NCBI GenBank assembly: GCA_902775285.1
Contig: CACYLI010000002.1
Span: 18,756-82,755 of the forward strand
Length of the DNA: 64,000 nt
Direction: 5' to 3'
Origin: an uncultured Erysipelotrichaceae bacterium
GTDB taxonomy: Bacteria; Bacillota_I; Bacilli_A; RF39; UBA660
Shown here piece by piece: positions 48,094 to 56,151 of this stretch (position 1 is the first letter of the stretch; each line of letters begins with the position of its first letter). A program made the translations under genes and the position numbers. A model generated the notes under the pieces. That model was not told the origin of the DNA and searched no databases. It saw only the letters and a list, made by a program, of their open reading frames with translations.

Positions 48094-48780
48094 TTATTCT
48101 TTGCATAAATTTTCTATTTTATCTTCGTATACTAATGTAGATGTTTCATATAATGAACACCATTTAGTATCCATTTTTATTTTTTCAAACTTTTTACATT
48201 CATTATCATATTCACTTAAATAATAAAAATCATTATCTTTTTTTAAGCAATACTCTTTATCTTCATTATATACCCATTTATAATTATCATCTTCTAGAAT
48301 AAATTCTGGTAATATTACTAGTTTATATCCATCACTACTCTTTTTATTTATATCTTTATACTTTTTTAATCCATAATTATATGCAACATGTACAGCATCA
48401 CTTACCTGATTATCATCTTTCATGTTTTCTATCATTTCACTAGTATACACTCCATCATTAGTAAGCAATTGTAAATCTCTTTTCGAAATCTTTACACCTA
48501 AGTCATTTGTATAAAAACCATCAACATATGAATAACTTTTAGGACATATAGCATCTTTATCACTATAACTTCCTATAAAATATGTTTTATTAGATTTACA
48601 ATACCATACTTTATAAAATAATGATTTATAAACAACTGTATTTTCATCTAAATTCTCTTTAATAGAAATTTTAGGTGCTACATTATTAGTCTTAGTATAA
48701 AAATAATCTAAATATGTAAGACAACCAATTATGATTGCTACTGATAATATATATAATAAAAATTTAATTACTTTTCTCAT
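48094..48780 (-). CDS. Membrane-anchored extracytoplasmic protein, unknown
   Basis: 228 residues. A basic start (MRKVIK) and one hydrophobic helix (to about residue 25) anchor it; the rest is polar and extracellular. It contains several Cys (KVWYCKSNK, KDAICPKSY, NECKKFEKI, KWCSLYET) that could form disulfides, and repeated KW/YW-type aromatic segments. No family is recognised. AGAGG precedes the ATG. It stands 76 bases upstream of the cdsA start codon and may be read through into it. Confidence 0.6.
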   Translation of the reverse strand: MRKVIKFLLYILSVAIIIGCLTYLDYFYTKTNNVAPKISIKENLDENTVVYKSLFYKVWYCKSNKTYFIGSYSDKDAICPKSYSYVDGFYTNDLGVKISKRDLQLLTNDGVYTSEMIENMKDDNQVSDAVHVAYNYGLKKYKDINKKSSDGYKLVILPEFILEDDNYKWVYNEDKEYCLKKDNDFYYLSEYDNECKKFEKIKMDTKWCSLYETSTLVYEDKIENLCKE

Positions 48781-48887
48781 TTTAACCTCTTTATAAATTA
48801 ATTATATTCTTTATCACATTAAAAGTAAACAATTTTAATATTTGAAATATATAGTTTTTGTTTTATAATATTAGCTGGGTGAAAAAA

Positions 48888-49505
48888 ATGAAAAAAATAA
48901 TTTTAGTATTAATATTAATAATTACTTGTATTAAAGTTAATGCATATGAAAACAAATATTTTAATATATCAATTCCAGATAATTATAAGTTAACAGAAAA
49001 TGAAGAATACATTTATAAATGGGAAAAAGATAAAAAATATATTGCAATAACTATAAATAGTAATCTAAATTTAAAATACAATATAGAAACGTTTGATGAA
49101 GAAGAACTAAATAAACAAAAAGAATATTTAGAAAATGGAATTAATGAAGTACTTAAAAAATATAATTTAAAAGCAGAAGTTTCTAATATAAATAAATTAA
49201 GCAAAGAAAATACTTATTATTTAGAATATGATATTTATTATCCTAGTAAAGAATTAACTGGGTACGATATGTATCAAAAAGGAAGAATGTATACTACAAA
49301 AAACTATATTACTACTATTATTTATAGTAGCGAAGAAAAAATAGATGAAGACAAGAATTGTAAAGAAGTATTTGATAGTTTTAAAATACTTGATACTAAT
49401 CTAATTATTAAAAATAATTTAAAAATATATATATATATTATTTTAATAGTAGGAAGTATTCTTGGTGTGATTGGTGGTATTGTTTCATATAAAAAGCGTA
49501 AATAA
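48888..49505 (+). CDS. Signal-peptide protein with C-terminal membrane anchor
   Basis: 205 residues from the ATG at 48888 (GGGTGA six bases upstream); an in-frame TTG 30 bases earlier lies in the leader. An N-terminal signal peptide ends near VNAYE. The middle is a polar extracellular domain rich in Tyr, Lys and Glu (YFNISIPDNYKL, YIYKWEKDKKYIAIT). One C-terminal helix (IYIIL...GGIVSYKKRK) anchors it with the tail inside. It is one of only two plus-strand genes here. Family not recognised. Confidence 0.65.
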   Translation: MKKIILVLILIITCIKVNAYENKYFNISIPDNYKLTENEEYIYKWEKDKKYIAITINSNLNLKYNIETFDEEELNKQKEYLENGINEVLKKYNLKAEVSNINKLSKENTYYLEYDIYYPSKELTGYDMYQKGRMYTTKNYITTIIYSSEEKIDEDKNCKEVFDSFKILDTNLIIKNNLKIYIYIILIVGSILGVIGGIVSYKKRK

Positions 49506-49518
49506 AATTACGCTTTTT
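49491..49518. terminator. Bidirectional terminator between convergent genes
   Basis: Hairpin AAAAAGCGTAA/TTACGCTTTTT with T runs on both sides; it ends the plus-strand membrane protein gene and the minus-strand sigma gene. Confidence 0.85.
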
Positions 49519-50155
49519 ATATTGCTATATTATCTTTAATTTGCTTTAAAATTAATTTTTCTTCTCTAGATACTTTTGATTGTGACAAACCCATAATTTG
49601 TGCTGTTTCCATTTGTGAATATCCTTTATAATATCTATAATCTATAATTGACTTACTAACTTCATCTAATGCATCTATTTCATTTTTAATCATTATTTTC
49701 ATATCAACATCTTCATTAGAATTTAAGCAATCAAATATTCTTTCATCTTCATTTATACTTTTTATAACTCCAATACTTTCAATTATTCTTAATAAATACT
49801 TTGAATCAATTTCCATATATGAACAAATATCATCAAATGATGGCTCTTTCTCATATTTTTTATATAATAGTTCTCTTATTTTTAAGTATTTTTTATATAG
49901 ATCATATGCTTCTTCACTTATAACAATATTTTTATCTTTTCTTATAAAATCAATTATTTCACCTAATATATATTTATATGCATATGTAGAAAATTTAGTG
50001 TCATGAGATTCATTAAATTTTTTATCAGCTTTTATTAATCCCATACACCCTGCTTGATATAAATCATCTACATCATAATAACTGCTATATTTGCTTGCTA
50101 TTTTATATATTAGTTTTTCATTTTCTAATAATCTTTCATTAATATACACACTCAT
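49517..50155 (-). CDS. Sigma-70 family factor of the SigF/SigG/SigB type
   Basis: 212 residues. Region 2 has LIYKIASKYSSYYDVDDLYQAGCMGLIKADKKF and FSTYAYKYILGEIIDFIRKD, split across 2.2-2.4. A region 3 remnant follows (EPSFDDICSYMEI), and region 4 has YYKGYSQMETAQIMGLSQSKVSREE. The size and helix-turn-helix resemble forespore or general-stress sigma factors. Its ATG overlaps the stop of a SpoIIAA-like STAS gene by four bases (ATGA), the spoIIA-type arrangement, but no anti-sigma kinase gene lies between. Target promoters are not evident. Confidence 0.88.
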   Translation of the reverse strand: MSVYINERLLENEKLIYKIASKYSSYYDVDDLYQAGCMGLIKADKKFNESHDTKFSTYAYKYILGEIIDFIRKDKNIVISEEAYDLYKKYLKIRELLYKKYEKEPSFDDICSYMEIDSKYLLRIIESIGVIKSINEDERIFDCLNSNEDVDMKIMIKNEIDALDEVSKSIIDYRYYKGYSQMETAQIMGLSQSKVSREEKLILKQIKDNIAI

Positions 50156-50493
50156 AATCTAGGCATCTTCTTTCTAATTAGTATTTTAAATTCACTATAA
50201 CAATAATCATATACATTATTGTCTTTTAAATATTTATTTATTTTTTCATTAGTATTATATAGAGTTACTTTTCCATTATTCTTTCTAACTAAATCAGATA
50301 TTTTAATTATTGAATCAATACCACTTTTATCTATAGATATCACCTCACTAAAATCAATAAAAACATTATCAATATCAAATAAAAGAAGTATCGGTATTAT
50401 ATCTAATTCAAATTCATTGATATTCTTTTTAATTAATTGTTCTTTTAATTTTAAATGTAATTCATTATTTTTATAATTTATTTGTGTTGTCAT
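50152..50493 (-). CDS. STAS-domain anti-sigma factor antagonist (SpoIIAA/RsbV-like)
   Basis: 113 residues. A STAS fold is indicated by the strands DNVFIDFSEVISIDKSGIDSI and GKVTLYNT. Ser in DKSGID sits where SpoIIAA and RsbV are phosphorylated (DSSGL). These proteins bind the anti-sigma kinase and free the sigma factor. The gene overlaps the sigma gene by four bases. No good ribosome site is seen before the ATG; a TATAGT box lies very close to it, so a short or leaderless message is possible. Confidence 0.8.
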   Translation of the reverse strand: MTTQINYKNNELHLKLKEQLIKKNINEFELDIIPILLLFDIDNVFIDFSEVISIDKSGIDSIIKISDLVRKNNGKVTLYNTNEKINKYLKDNNVYDYCYSEFKILIRKKMPRL

Positions 50494-50513
50494 AAATAGA
50501 TAATACTATATGT

Positions 50514-51656
50514 TTAATGCTTTTTAAACCGATTCGACAAAACTAGATATATTTTTTTCTTATATATAAAAACTATTGAAATAATACTAAAGAATAATAA
50601 AGAAAAGTATATATATACATTGTCAAGTGTTGTTGGATTAATCATTTCTTCTTTTGGTTCTTCTACTTCTTTTTCTTCTACTGGTTCTTCTACTTCTTTT
50701 ACCGGTTCTTCAGGTTCTTCATCTTCTTTTACAACATATACAACTCTACAAAAATATTTTCTACAATGAGCATAATCATCAACTATTATTCCATAAGAAC
50801 TAACTAATATATAATCACTAGTTATATATCTGTAATATGTCTTCTTTGAACTTTCTATTTTTTCATATCCTTCTAATTCATAATAATAGTCTTCAGTAAC
50901 TTCTTCTTTTATATTATAAGTTTTATACAATTTATCAACATATGAATATTCAATTAAATTATAATTAAAACTTGCATTTAATTCTTCTTTTTTTATGTCA
51001 AATTCTCTTCCATTTGTTCTATAATCTTTTCCTAATAATTCAAAACCATCTTTATTCAAATAACTAAAATGAATTAAATTATTTTCATTATCACTTTTAT
51101 AATAGATTTTTAATAAAACATTATTAATATTTGGCTTGTTTTTAAAACTAATCCTTATACGTTCAAAATCTTTATAATCACTATAATTATTATTAAACAA
51201 ATATTCTAAATCTTCACTTATATCTATTTCTATTTTTTCTAATGTGTCTTTTTCTAATAGTTCTATTTGAGATATTAGAATATTATCACTTTTGTTTTTC
51301 TTAATAATTTCAAATTCAGATATATCATCTTCATTAAATCTCTTTGTAACTTCTTTCTCTTCAATTATACGTCCTTCAATCTCTTCTGGTTTAATTTTTA
51401 AACCATCAATTTTCTCACTATAAATATAATCATCGTAATCTATTATTTTGTCTCCCGCTTCATCTTTTCGTAAGTATTCCTCATTGTATCTAGTTTCTTT
51501 TTTCCATAAATATCTATCTTGTTTTTGAATAAAAAAATCATCATATTCTTTAGGATATTCTAAACTTCAATCACTATATGTTACTTCATAAGCATATACT
51601 TCATAATAAAAGCAAAAAAGAATTAAAGATAATATAAATTTGATTATTTTTTTCAT
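50514..51656 (-). pseudogene. Secreted/anchored protein gene interrupted by one in-frame TGA
   Basis: A frame of 381 codons starts at an ATG at 51656 with GGGAGG six bases upstream. It begins with a good signal peptide (MKKIIKFILSLILFCF...VYA) and is broken only by TGA at codon 30 (51567-51569), in the context YSD-stop-SLEYP. Downstream it stays open: DRYLWKKETRY, a polar domain, a Glu/Pro-rich linker (EEPEEPVKEVEEP) and a C-terminal helix with KKKIYLV. Trp is one base from TGA and would fit. Since TGA is a stop elsewhere here, this is a recent nonsense mutation, a sequence error or recoding. Family unknown. Confidence 0.7.
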
Positions 51657-51740
51657 ATTTTTCCTCCCTATTAATATAATCTATCAAAAAAATATGAAAC
51701 ACTTCTTTTTTTGTAAAAAAAAATTACTTTTTAATAGTAA

Positions 51741-52394
51741 TTAATTTTTATAATTTAAATTATAGAAAAATGCTATTATAATTGAACCTATTGAATTACC
51801 AAGTACCATAATTAGTAAATATAATAAAGTTTTCCATGACCAAACACTAGCAACTGTAAAATAATACATATTGGCTACACAGTGCTCAAATCCACAGAGA
51901 ATAAATACCATTACACACATAAATATTCCTACGTATTTTCCTATTTCATTATTAGCTTTTTTATAATTATTTACTGCTATATACATAAGCATTCCACAAA
52001 ATATAGATAAAACTAATATACTAACTAAATTATCATTAAGTTTAAGATTAGATATTTCAAGTGCTCTAACTTGAATATTTGAAAATCTTGTTAGAAGAAT
52101 TAATCTTCCAACTATAAATGTTCCTATAAAATTACCAATTAAACTAAGTAATAATTCAATAGTATAATTAATTTTATTTATTAAAATATATCCTACTTTT
52201 CCAGTATATAAATTCATACCATACATGCATATCATTAAAAGACCAATTGAGAACAAAAATGATCCAGTAACACTATCTTTTACACTTAAATAAACTGTCC
52301 CTCCAATACCAATCATTAATCCAGCATAAATTCCTTTAATTAAATAATCACAATACTTTTTTAGATACTTTTTATCTACTATTTTTCTTTTCAT
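51741..52394 (-). CDS. Formate/nitrite transporter (FNT) family channel
   Basis: 217 residues with six membrane segments, slightly short of the usual 250-280. Family features are GLMIGIGGTVYLSV near the start, LYTGKVGYIL, GNFIGTFIVG, and the signature GFEHCVANMYYF (about 165-176) with GNSIGSII near the end. The FNT family forms pentameric channels for formate, nitrite or hydrosulfide. GAAGGGAAG precedes the ATG. It is next to the interrupted secreted-protein gene and the recombinase junction. Confidence 0.88.
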   Translation of the reverse strand: MKRKIVDKKYLKKYCDYLIKGIYAGLMIGIGGTVYLSVKDSVTGSFLFSIGLLMICMYGMNLYTGKVGYILINKINYTIELLLSLIGNFIGTFIVGRLILLTRFSNIQVRALEISNLKLNDNLVSILVLSIFCGMLMYIAVNNYKKANNEIGKYVGIFMCVMVFILCGFEHCVANMYYFTVASVWSWKTLLYLLIMVLGNSIGSIIIAFFYNLNYKN

Positions 52395-52444
52395 TTTTAC
52401 TTCCCTTCTAATACTTTAATTATACAAAAAATAATTTATTAATA

Positions 52445-53269
52445 CTACATTATTTTAACACCACTTATAATATCACTTAAAATATTATTGAATAATTTCA
52501 TATAAGTTGTTTTTTTGATATCTTCTTTTACTATTAAATCATAATTATATGTTTTGCCATCATATTTTAATTTTAATACCCCAACTTTATCATTTTTCTT
52601 TATAGGTGCTTTCATTTTATATAATGTTTTTGATATATCATACTTTACATTTTTTATATTTTTACTTGCAATTATATTTACATCATCTTTTAAATAATAT
52701 TTAACTTCTCTATTATATGCATTATCAACAATCATAGTTTCTTCAAATTTATTCTTATTTAAAATATTTTCACTACCATAATTTGCAAAACCATACTCCA
52801 TCATTGAAATTGTATCATTATTTCTATTATCTTTTGAATCTTCTCCCATAACAATTGAAAGAAGTCTCATATTATTTTTTTCCATAGTAGCAGTTAAACA
52901 ATATAATGCATTATCTGTATACCCTGTTTTAAGACCATCAATTCCATTGTAAAATTTAATTAGTTTATTAGTATTTACTAACCAATGATTTTCTCCAGAC
53001 ACTTGTATATAATCTTCATAAGTACTAGTTATTCTTAAAATACTAGGATATCTTAATAATTCACGTGCTATTAAAGATAAATCATATGCTGTTGTATAAT
53101 GATCTTTAGTATCAAGTCCATGAGGATTTTTAAATGATGTATTTTTACATCCTAATTCTTTTGCTTTATCATTCATCATTTTTACAAAATTTTCTTCAGT
53201 TCCACCAATAAACTCTGCTATTGCTACTGCAGCATCTGTCGTTGCTACTAAAAAGCAGTAAAAAATCAT
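52445..53269 (-). pseudogene. dacA: 3' part of a D-alanyl-D-alanine carboxypeptidase (DacA/PBP5-like) cut by integration
   Basis: 274 codons matching the second half of low-molecular-weight penicillin-binding carboxypeptidases. DAAVAIAEFIGG follows the position of the SxN motif. Then come NPHGLDTKDHYTTAYDLSLIARELL, the KTG triad (GIDGLKTGYTD), and the C-terminal beta-rich domain. The SxxK nucleophile and SxN motif are missing. Upstream of TDAAVAIAE the sequence is the end of a serine recombinase gene. The ATG at 53269 has no ribosome site. The 5' part should lie beyond the right window edge; excision would restore the gene. Confidence 0.85.
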
Positions 53270-54890
53270 TTAAATTTAAGATACTATTATTAAAACTAAT
53301 TACATTTAATTTAAAATGTAGCATTACTTTATGAGTATCTTTTTCTTTTAATTCAAGTTTTTCTACCAATATTGTATCTAATATAGAACCTATTATTCTA
53401 TACAATACTTCATCATCATTTGAAATTATATTTTTAATTTTTTTATAAAAGCTATTTATATTATCTTTATAATTATTTTCATTTGAAATAGATATATATT
53501 CTTTCTTTTTCTTTTCTAATAAACATAAATCAAAATTATATTTTTTTCTTTGAGCATTATATTCTTGCATATTTATTTCTTTTCTAGCACGCATGTTAAT
53601 TAATTCACTACTAGCTCTATTAATTTTTTCTATTTCTTTTTCTATATCACTTATCTGTTTAGTATAATCTGTTTTAATTTTTTCTACATTTATCAAATCA
53701 AATAATTCTTTTATAATATCGTTTTTCTTATTTAATATAGTATTTATCATTATTTTAAAAATTTTTAATAAATCTTCATAATGAACAATTGGAGTATCAC
53801 AACCATTTTTCTTATATTTTCCATATTTTCTATAATTAGAACAACCCCAATATTTACTCACTATTCCTGTTTTTTTATTTTTATAATTTCCTTTTATAAA
53901 AGTCGCTCCATCATGATAACATTTTATTTTACCAGATAGTGCATATCTCATATCAGTTCTTGTATGTGTTTTATGTTTATTAGAATTTACATTTAATATC
54001 TCATTACATCTTTGCCATAATTCTTCTGAAACAATTGGTGGACATGATTCATTATCTTTATATACTATCCAATCCTCAGATTTAAATCTAATTCTTTTTT
54101 TAGAATGATAATCTATTGTTGTTTCTTTATGAGCACAATAATAACCTTTGTATTTTGGATTTCTAATTATTCTACATATTACAGTTCCAGTAAGAGGTTT
54201 ATTTGATTTACTGGTAATATTATATTTATTATATAGATAATGACCCAATTTAGATGTCCCCATTTTCCCTTTACTATATTCACTAAATATAATTCTAACT
54301 AATTCGGCTTCTTCTTCTACTATTTCTAATTTACCTTTATTTTTTTTATAACCATAGAAATTATCATTACCAGGAACCACTCCTTTTTCTATACTTCTTT
54401 TATATCCAAATCTTATTCTTTCAGACAATTTTCTAACCTCATCTTGAGCAATAGATGACATTATAGTTAAACGTAGTTCTGAATCTGTTTCAAATGTATT
54501 TATATTATCATTTAAAAAATATACACCTACTCCATTTAATAATAATTCTTGTGTATATTTTATACTATCAACAGTATTTCTAGAAAATCTTGATATTTCT
54601 TTAGTTAATATTAAATCAAATTTTTCTTTTTTTGCATCATTAATCATATTAAGAAAATTATCACGTTTTTTTACACTAGTTCCTGAAATTCCTTCATCTA
54701 TATAACCAGGAATAAATGTCCAGTTTTCCTGAGATTTTATATAATTTTCAAAATACATAACTTGATTTTCTAACGAATTTAGTTGTTCTTCATGATCTGT
54801 TGATACACGCGCATAAAACGTAACACGAAGTGGTAAATCTATAAGCTTTTTTCCTTGAAGTAAAATGTTTCTAATTTGATATAAATTCAT
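53196..54890 (-). CDS. Large serine recombinase (integrase)
   Basis: 564 residues. The resolvase domain has FYARVSTDHEEQ (catalytic Ser near 30), GYIDEGISGTS, LILTKEISRFSRN and GVGVYFLNDNI. A recombinase domain follows (IRNPKYKGYYCAHKE), then a zinc ribbon (KCYHDGATF...GCSNY...GC), a coiled coil (about 400-480) and a short tail. GGAG lies before the ATG. The last 20 or so residues (SSNDRCCSSN...) are encoded by the carboxypeptidase target in another frame, so the C-terminus differs before and after integration. Confidence 0.93.
   Translation of the reverse strand: MNLYQIRNILLQGKKLIDLPLRVTFYARVSTDHEEQLNSLENQVMYFENYIKSQENWTFIPGYIDEGISGTSVKKRDNFLNMINDAKKEKFDLILTKEISRFSRNTVDSIKYTQELLLNGVGVYFLNDNINTFETDSELRLTIMSSIAQDEVRKLSERIRFGYKRSIEKGVVPGNDNFYGYKKNKGKLEIVEEEAELVRIIFSEYSKGKMGTSKLGHYLYNKYNITSKSNKPLTGTVICRIIRNPKYKGYYCAHKETTIDYHSKKRIRFKSEDWIVYKDNESCPPIVSEELWQRCNEILNVNSNKHKTHTRTDMRYALSGKIKCYHDGATFIKGNYKNKKTGIVSKYWGCSNYRKYGKYKKNGCDTPIVHYEDLLKIFKIMINTILNKKNDIIKELFDLINVEKIKTDYTKQISDIEKEIEKINRASSELINMRARKEINMQEYNAQRKKYNFDLCLLEKKKKEYISISNENNYKDNINSFYKKIKNIISNDDEVLYRIIGSILDTILVEKLELKEKDTHKVMLHFKLNVISFNNSILNLNDFLLLFSSNDRCCSSNSRVYWWN
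53225..53275 (-). other. Element/chromosome junction (attachment site region)
   Basis: Here the reading changes from recombinase sequence to carboxypeptidase sequence. In the carboxypeptidase frame, codons for TDAAVAIAE are preserved from about 53245 downward, while the expected SGN of the SxN motif is replaced by VAT. The exact crossover dinucleotide cannot be fixed without the other junction. Confidence 0.65.
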
Positions 54891-54901
54891 ATTATTTTCT
54901 C

Positions 54902-55093
54902 CTATAACGGAACCTTAACTGTTATATTTTTATATTTTTTGTGTGTATTTTTTAATTTACTAATATCTTCATCTAATTTTGTAATAATATTACTTGTATT
55001 TATAAAATCAACTAAACCTTTATTATAAAGTTCATTCAGTAATGCTTTTTGTATTAATTTTTTTAAAATAAGATATTCAAGATTATTATTCAA
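54902..55093 (-). CDS. Small recombinase-associated protein
   Basis: 63 residues starting with TTG, supported by AGGAGG seven bases upstream. The helical N-terminus (LEYLILKKLIQKALLNELYNKGLVDF) is like the small SHOCT-type proteins found upstream of serine recombinases in firmicute elements. Its stop is 11 bases before the recombinase ATG, so the two are co-transcribed. It may modulate recombination direction; function is inferred from position only. Confidence 0.6.
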   Translation of the reverse strand: MNNNLEYLILKKLIQKALLNELYNKGLVDFINTSNIITKLDEDISKLKNTHKKYKNITVKVPL

Positions 55094-55127
55094 GTTTTAT
55101 CCTCCTATTTAAATTTATTAAAACAAA

Positions 55128-55152
55128 TAAAAAAAAGAACATTTAGTTCTTT
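55128..55152 (-). terminator. Terminator after the S51 peptidase gene
   Basis: Minus-strand hairpin AAAGAAC-TAAAT-GTTCTTT followed by a T run, just past the peptidase stop. Confidence 0.7.
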
Positions 55153-55158
55153 ACATTT

Positions 55159-56001
55159 TCATTTAAAATATATATTTCGTCTTTTTAACAATCTTTTAAC
55201 ATCATCTTCTATTTCAGAATAATACAATTTCTCCGGTTTTATTAATCTTTCTAAATCATTATAATCAGATGTTAATTCTATATTTTCGATAACATATTTT
55301 TCATTTTTCCAAAAGCTTCTAATTCCAAATGGTTTAATTTTATATCTATCAAATGATGAACTAATAAATTTAAATTTGTTATCAATAATTTCTATTGCAC
55401 AACAATTTGATAAAGATATTCCTACGAGATTATCCTCATATATTAAATTTTCAACATTTTCAAAATGACCATTTATTTCATCACAATGAGGTGAAAAAAC
55501 CATATTTTTTATGCCCAAACATTTTTGTTTAATTAAAACTTCTTTATTATTTGGATTAACAGTATTACCATATTTAAACCAACACATTCCACCAGCTGAA
55601 TTACCACACATTACTTTTCCTTCTTTATATGCCTTCAATAAATTATCTTCAATTTGAAATTTATTAATAATATTTATTAAAGTATATAAATTACCTCCAC
55701 CGATATATACAACATCAGCCCAATCAAATAAATCGGATATTTTTGGCTTATTACTTAAATCAGATAATTCTATCAATTTACAATTACAATTGAATAATTT
55801 TACAAAATTATTTTTAAAATAATAAAAATATGTAAACATATTTTCAGGATCAGCAAATCCAATAAATAATATATTCGGATAAGGTGAATCTGAAATATCT
55901 ATTATTTCTCTATCAAATACTTCCATTTCATATGGCATAATAATATTATTTTCACATTCTCCTATATTTCCACCACCTATAGCCATTATTTTCTTTGACA
56001 T
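55159..56001 (-). CDS. Peptidase S51 (peptidase E-like) family protein
   Basis: 280 residues. It has the N-terminal IMAIGGGNIGE, WADVVYIGGGNLYTL, the nucleophile motif CGNSAGGMCWF (Ser near 140) and SPHCDE, all typical of the S51 family of class-I glutamine amidotransferase fold. Peptidase E is an Asp-specific dipeptidase; related cyanophycinases cut beta-aspartyl bonds. Inside a RiPP cluster it could trim the leader or cut an Asp-containing tail, or give self-protection; this is inference. It is divergent from the YcaO gene across a 150-base gap. Confidence 0.82.
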   Translation of the reverse strand: MSKKIMAIGGGNIGECENNIIMPYEMEVFDREIIDISDSPYPNILFIGFADPENMFTYFYYFKNNFVKLFNCNCKLIELSDLSNKPKISDLFDWADVVYIGGGNLYTLINIINKFQIEDNLLKAYKEGKVMCGNSAGGMCWFKYGNTVNPNNKEVLIKQKCLGIKNMVFSPHCDEINGHFENVENLIYEDNLVGISLSNCCAIEIIDNKFKFISSSFDRYKIKPFGIRSFWKNEKYVIENIELTSDYNDLERLIKPEKLYYSEIEDDVKRLLKRRNIYFK

Positions 56002-56080
56002 GTCATCCCCCTATTTAGTTACATATTGTATCATTATTAATATTATAAATCAATTATTTACTTCAACAATAATATATAAA

Positions 56081-56109
56081 TTGTAAAATTTAATAAATTA
56101 TTATATAAT
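56081..56109 (+). promoter_or_regulatory. Promoter of the YcaO gene
   Basis: TTGTAA (56081-56086), 17 bases, TATAAT (56104-56109), with the AAAGGAA ribosome site and ATG at 56152 downstream. Confidence 0.65.
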
Positions 56110-56151
56110 ATACAAAAATATTTATCATCGATTATTTAGAAAGGAAAAATA

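Noticed and set aside
52445..53269. The carboxypeptidase fragment as an independent functional gene
   Set aside because: It lacks the SxxK nucleophile and SxN motif, and its first ATG has no ribosome site and lies in recombinase sequence.
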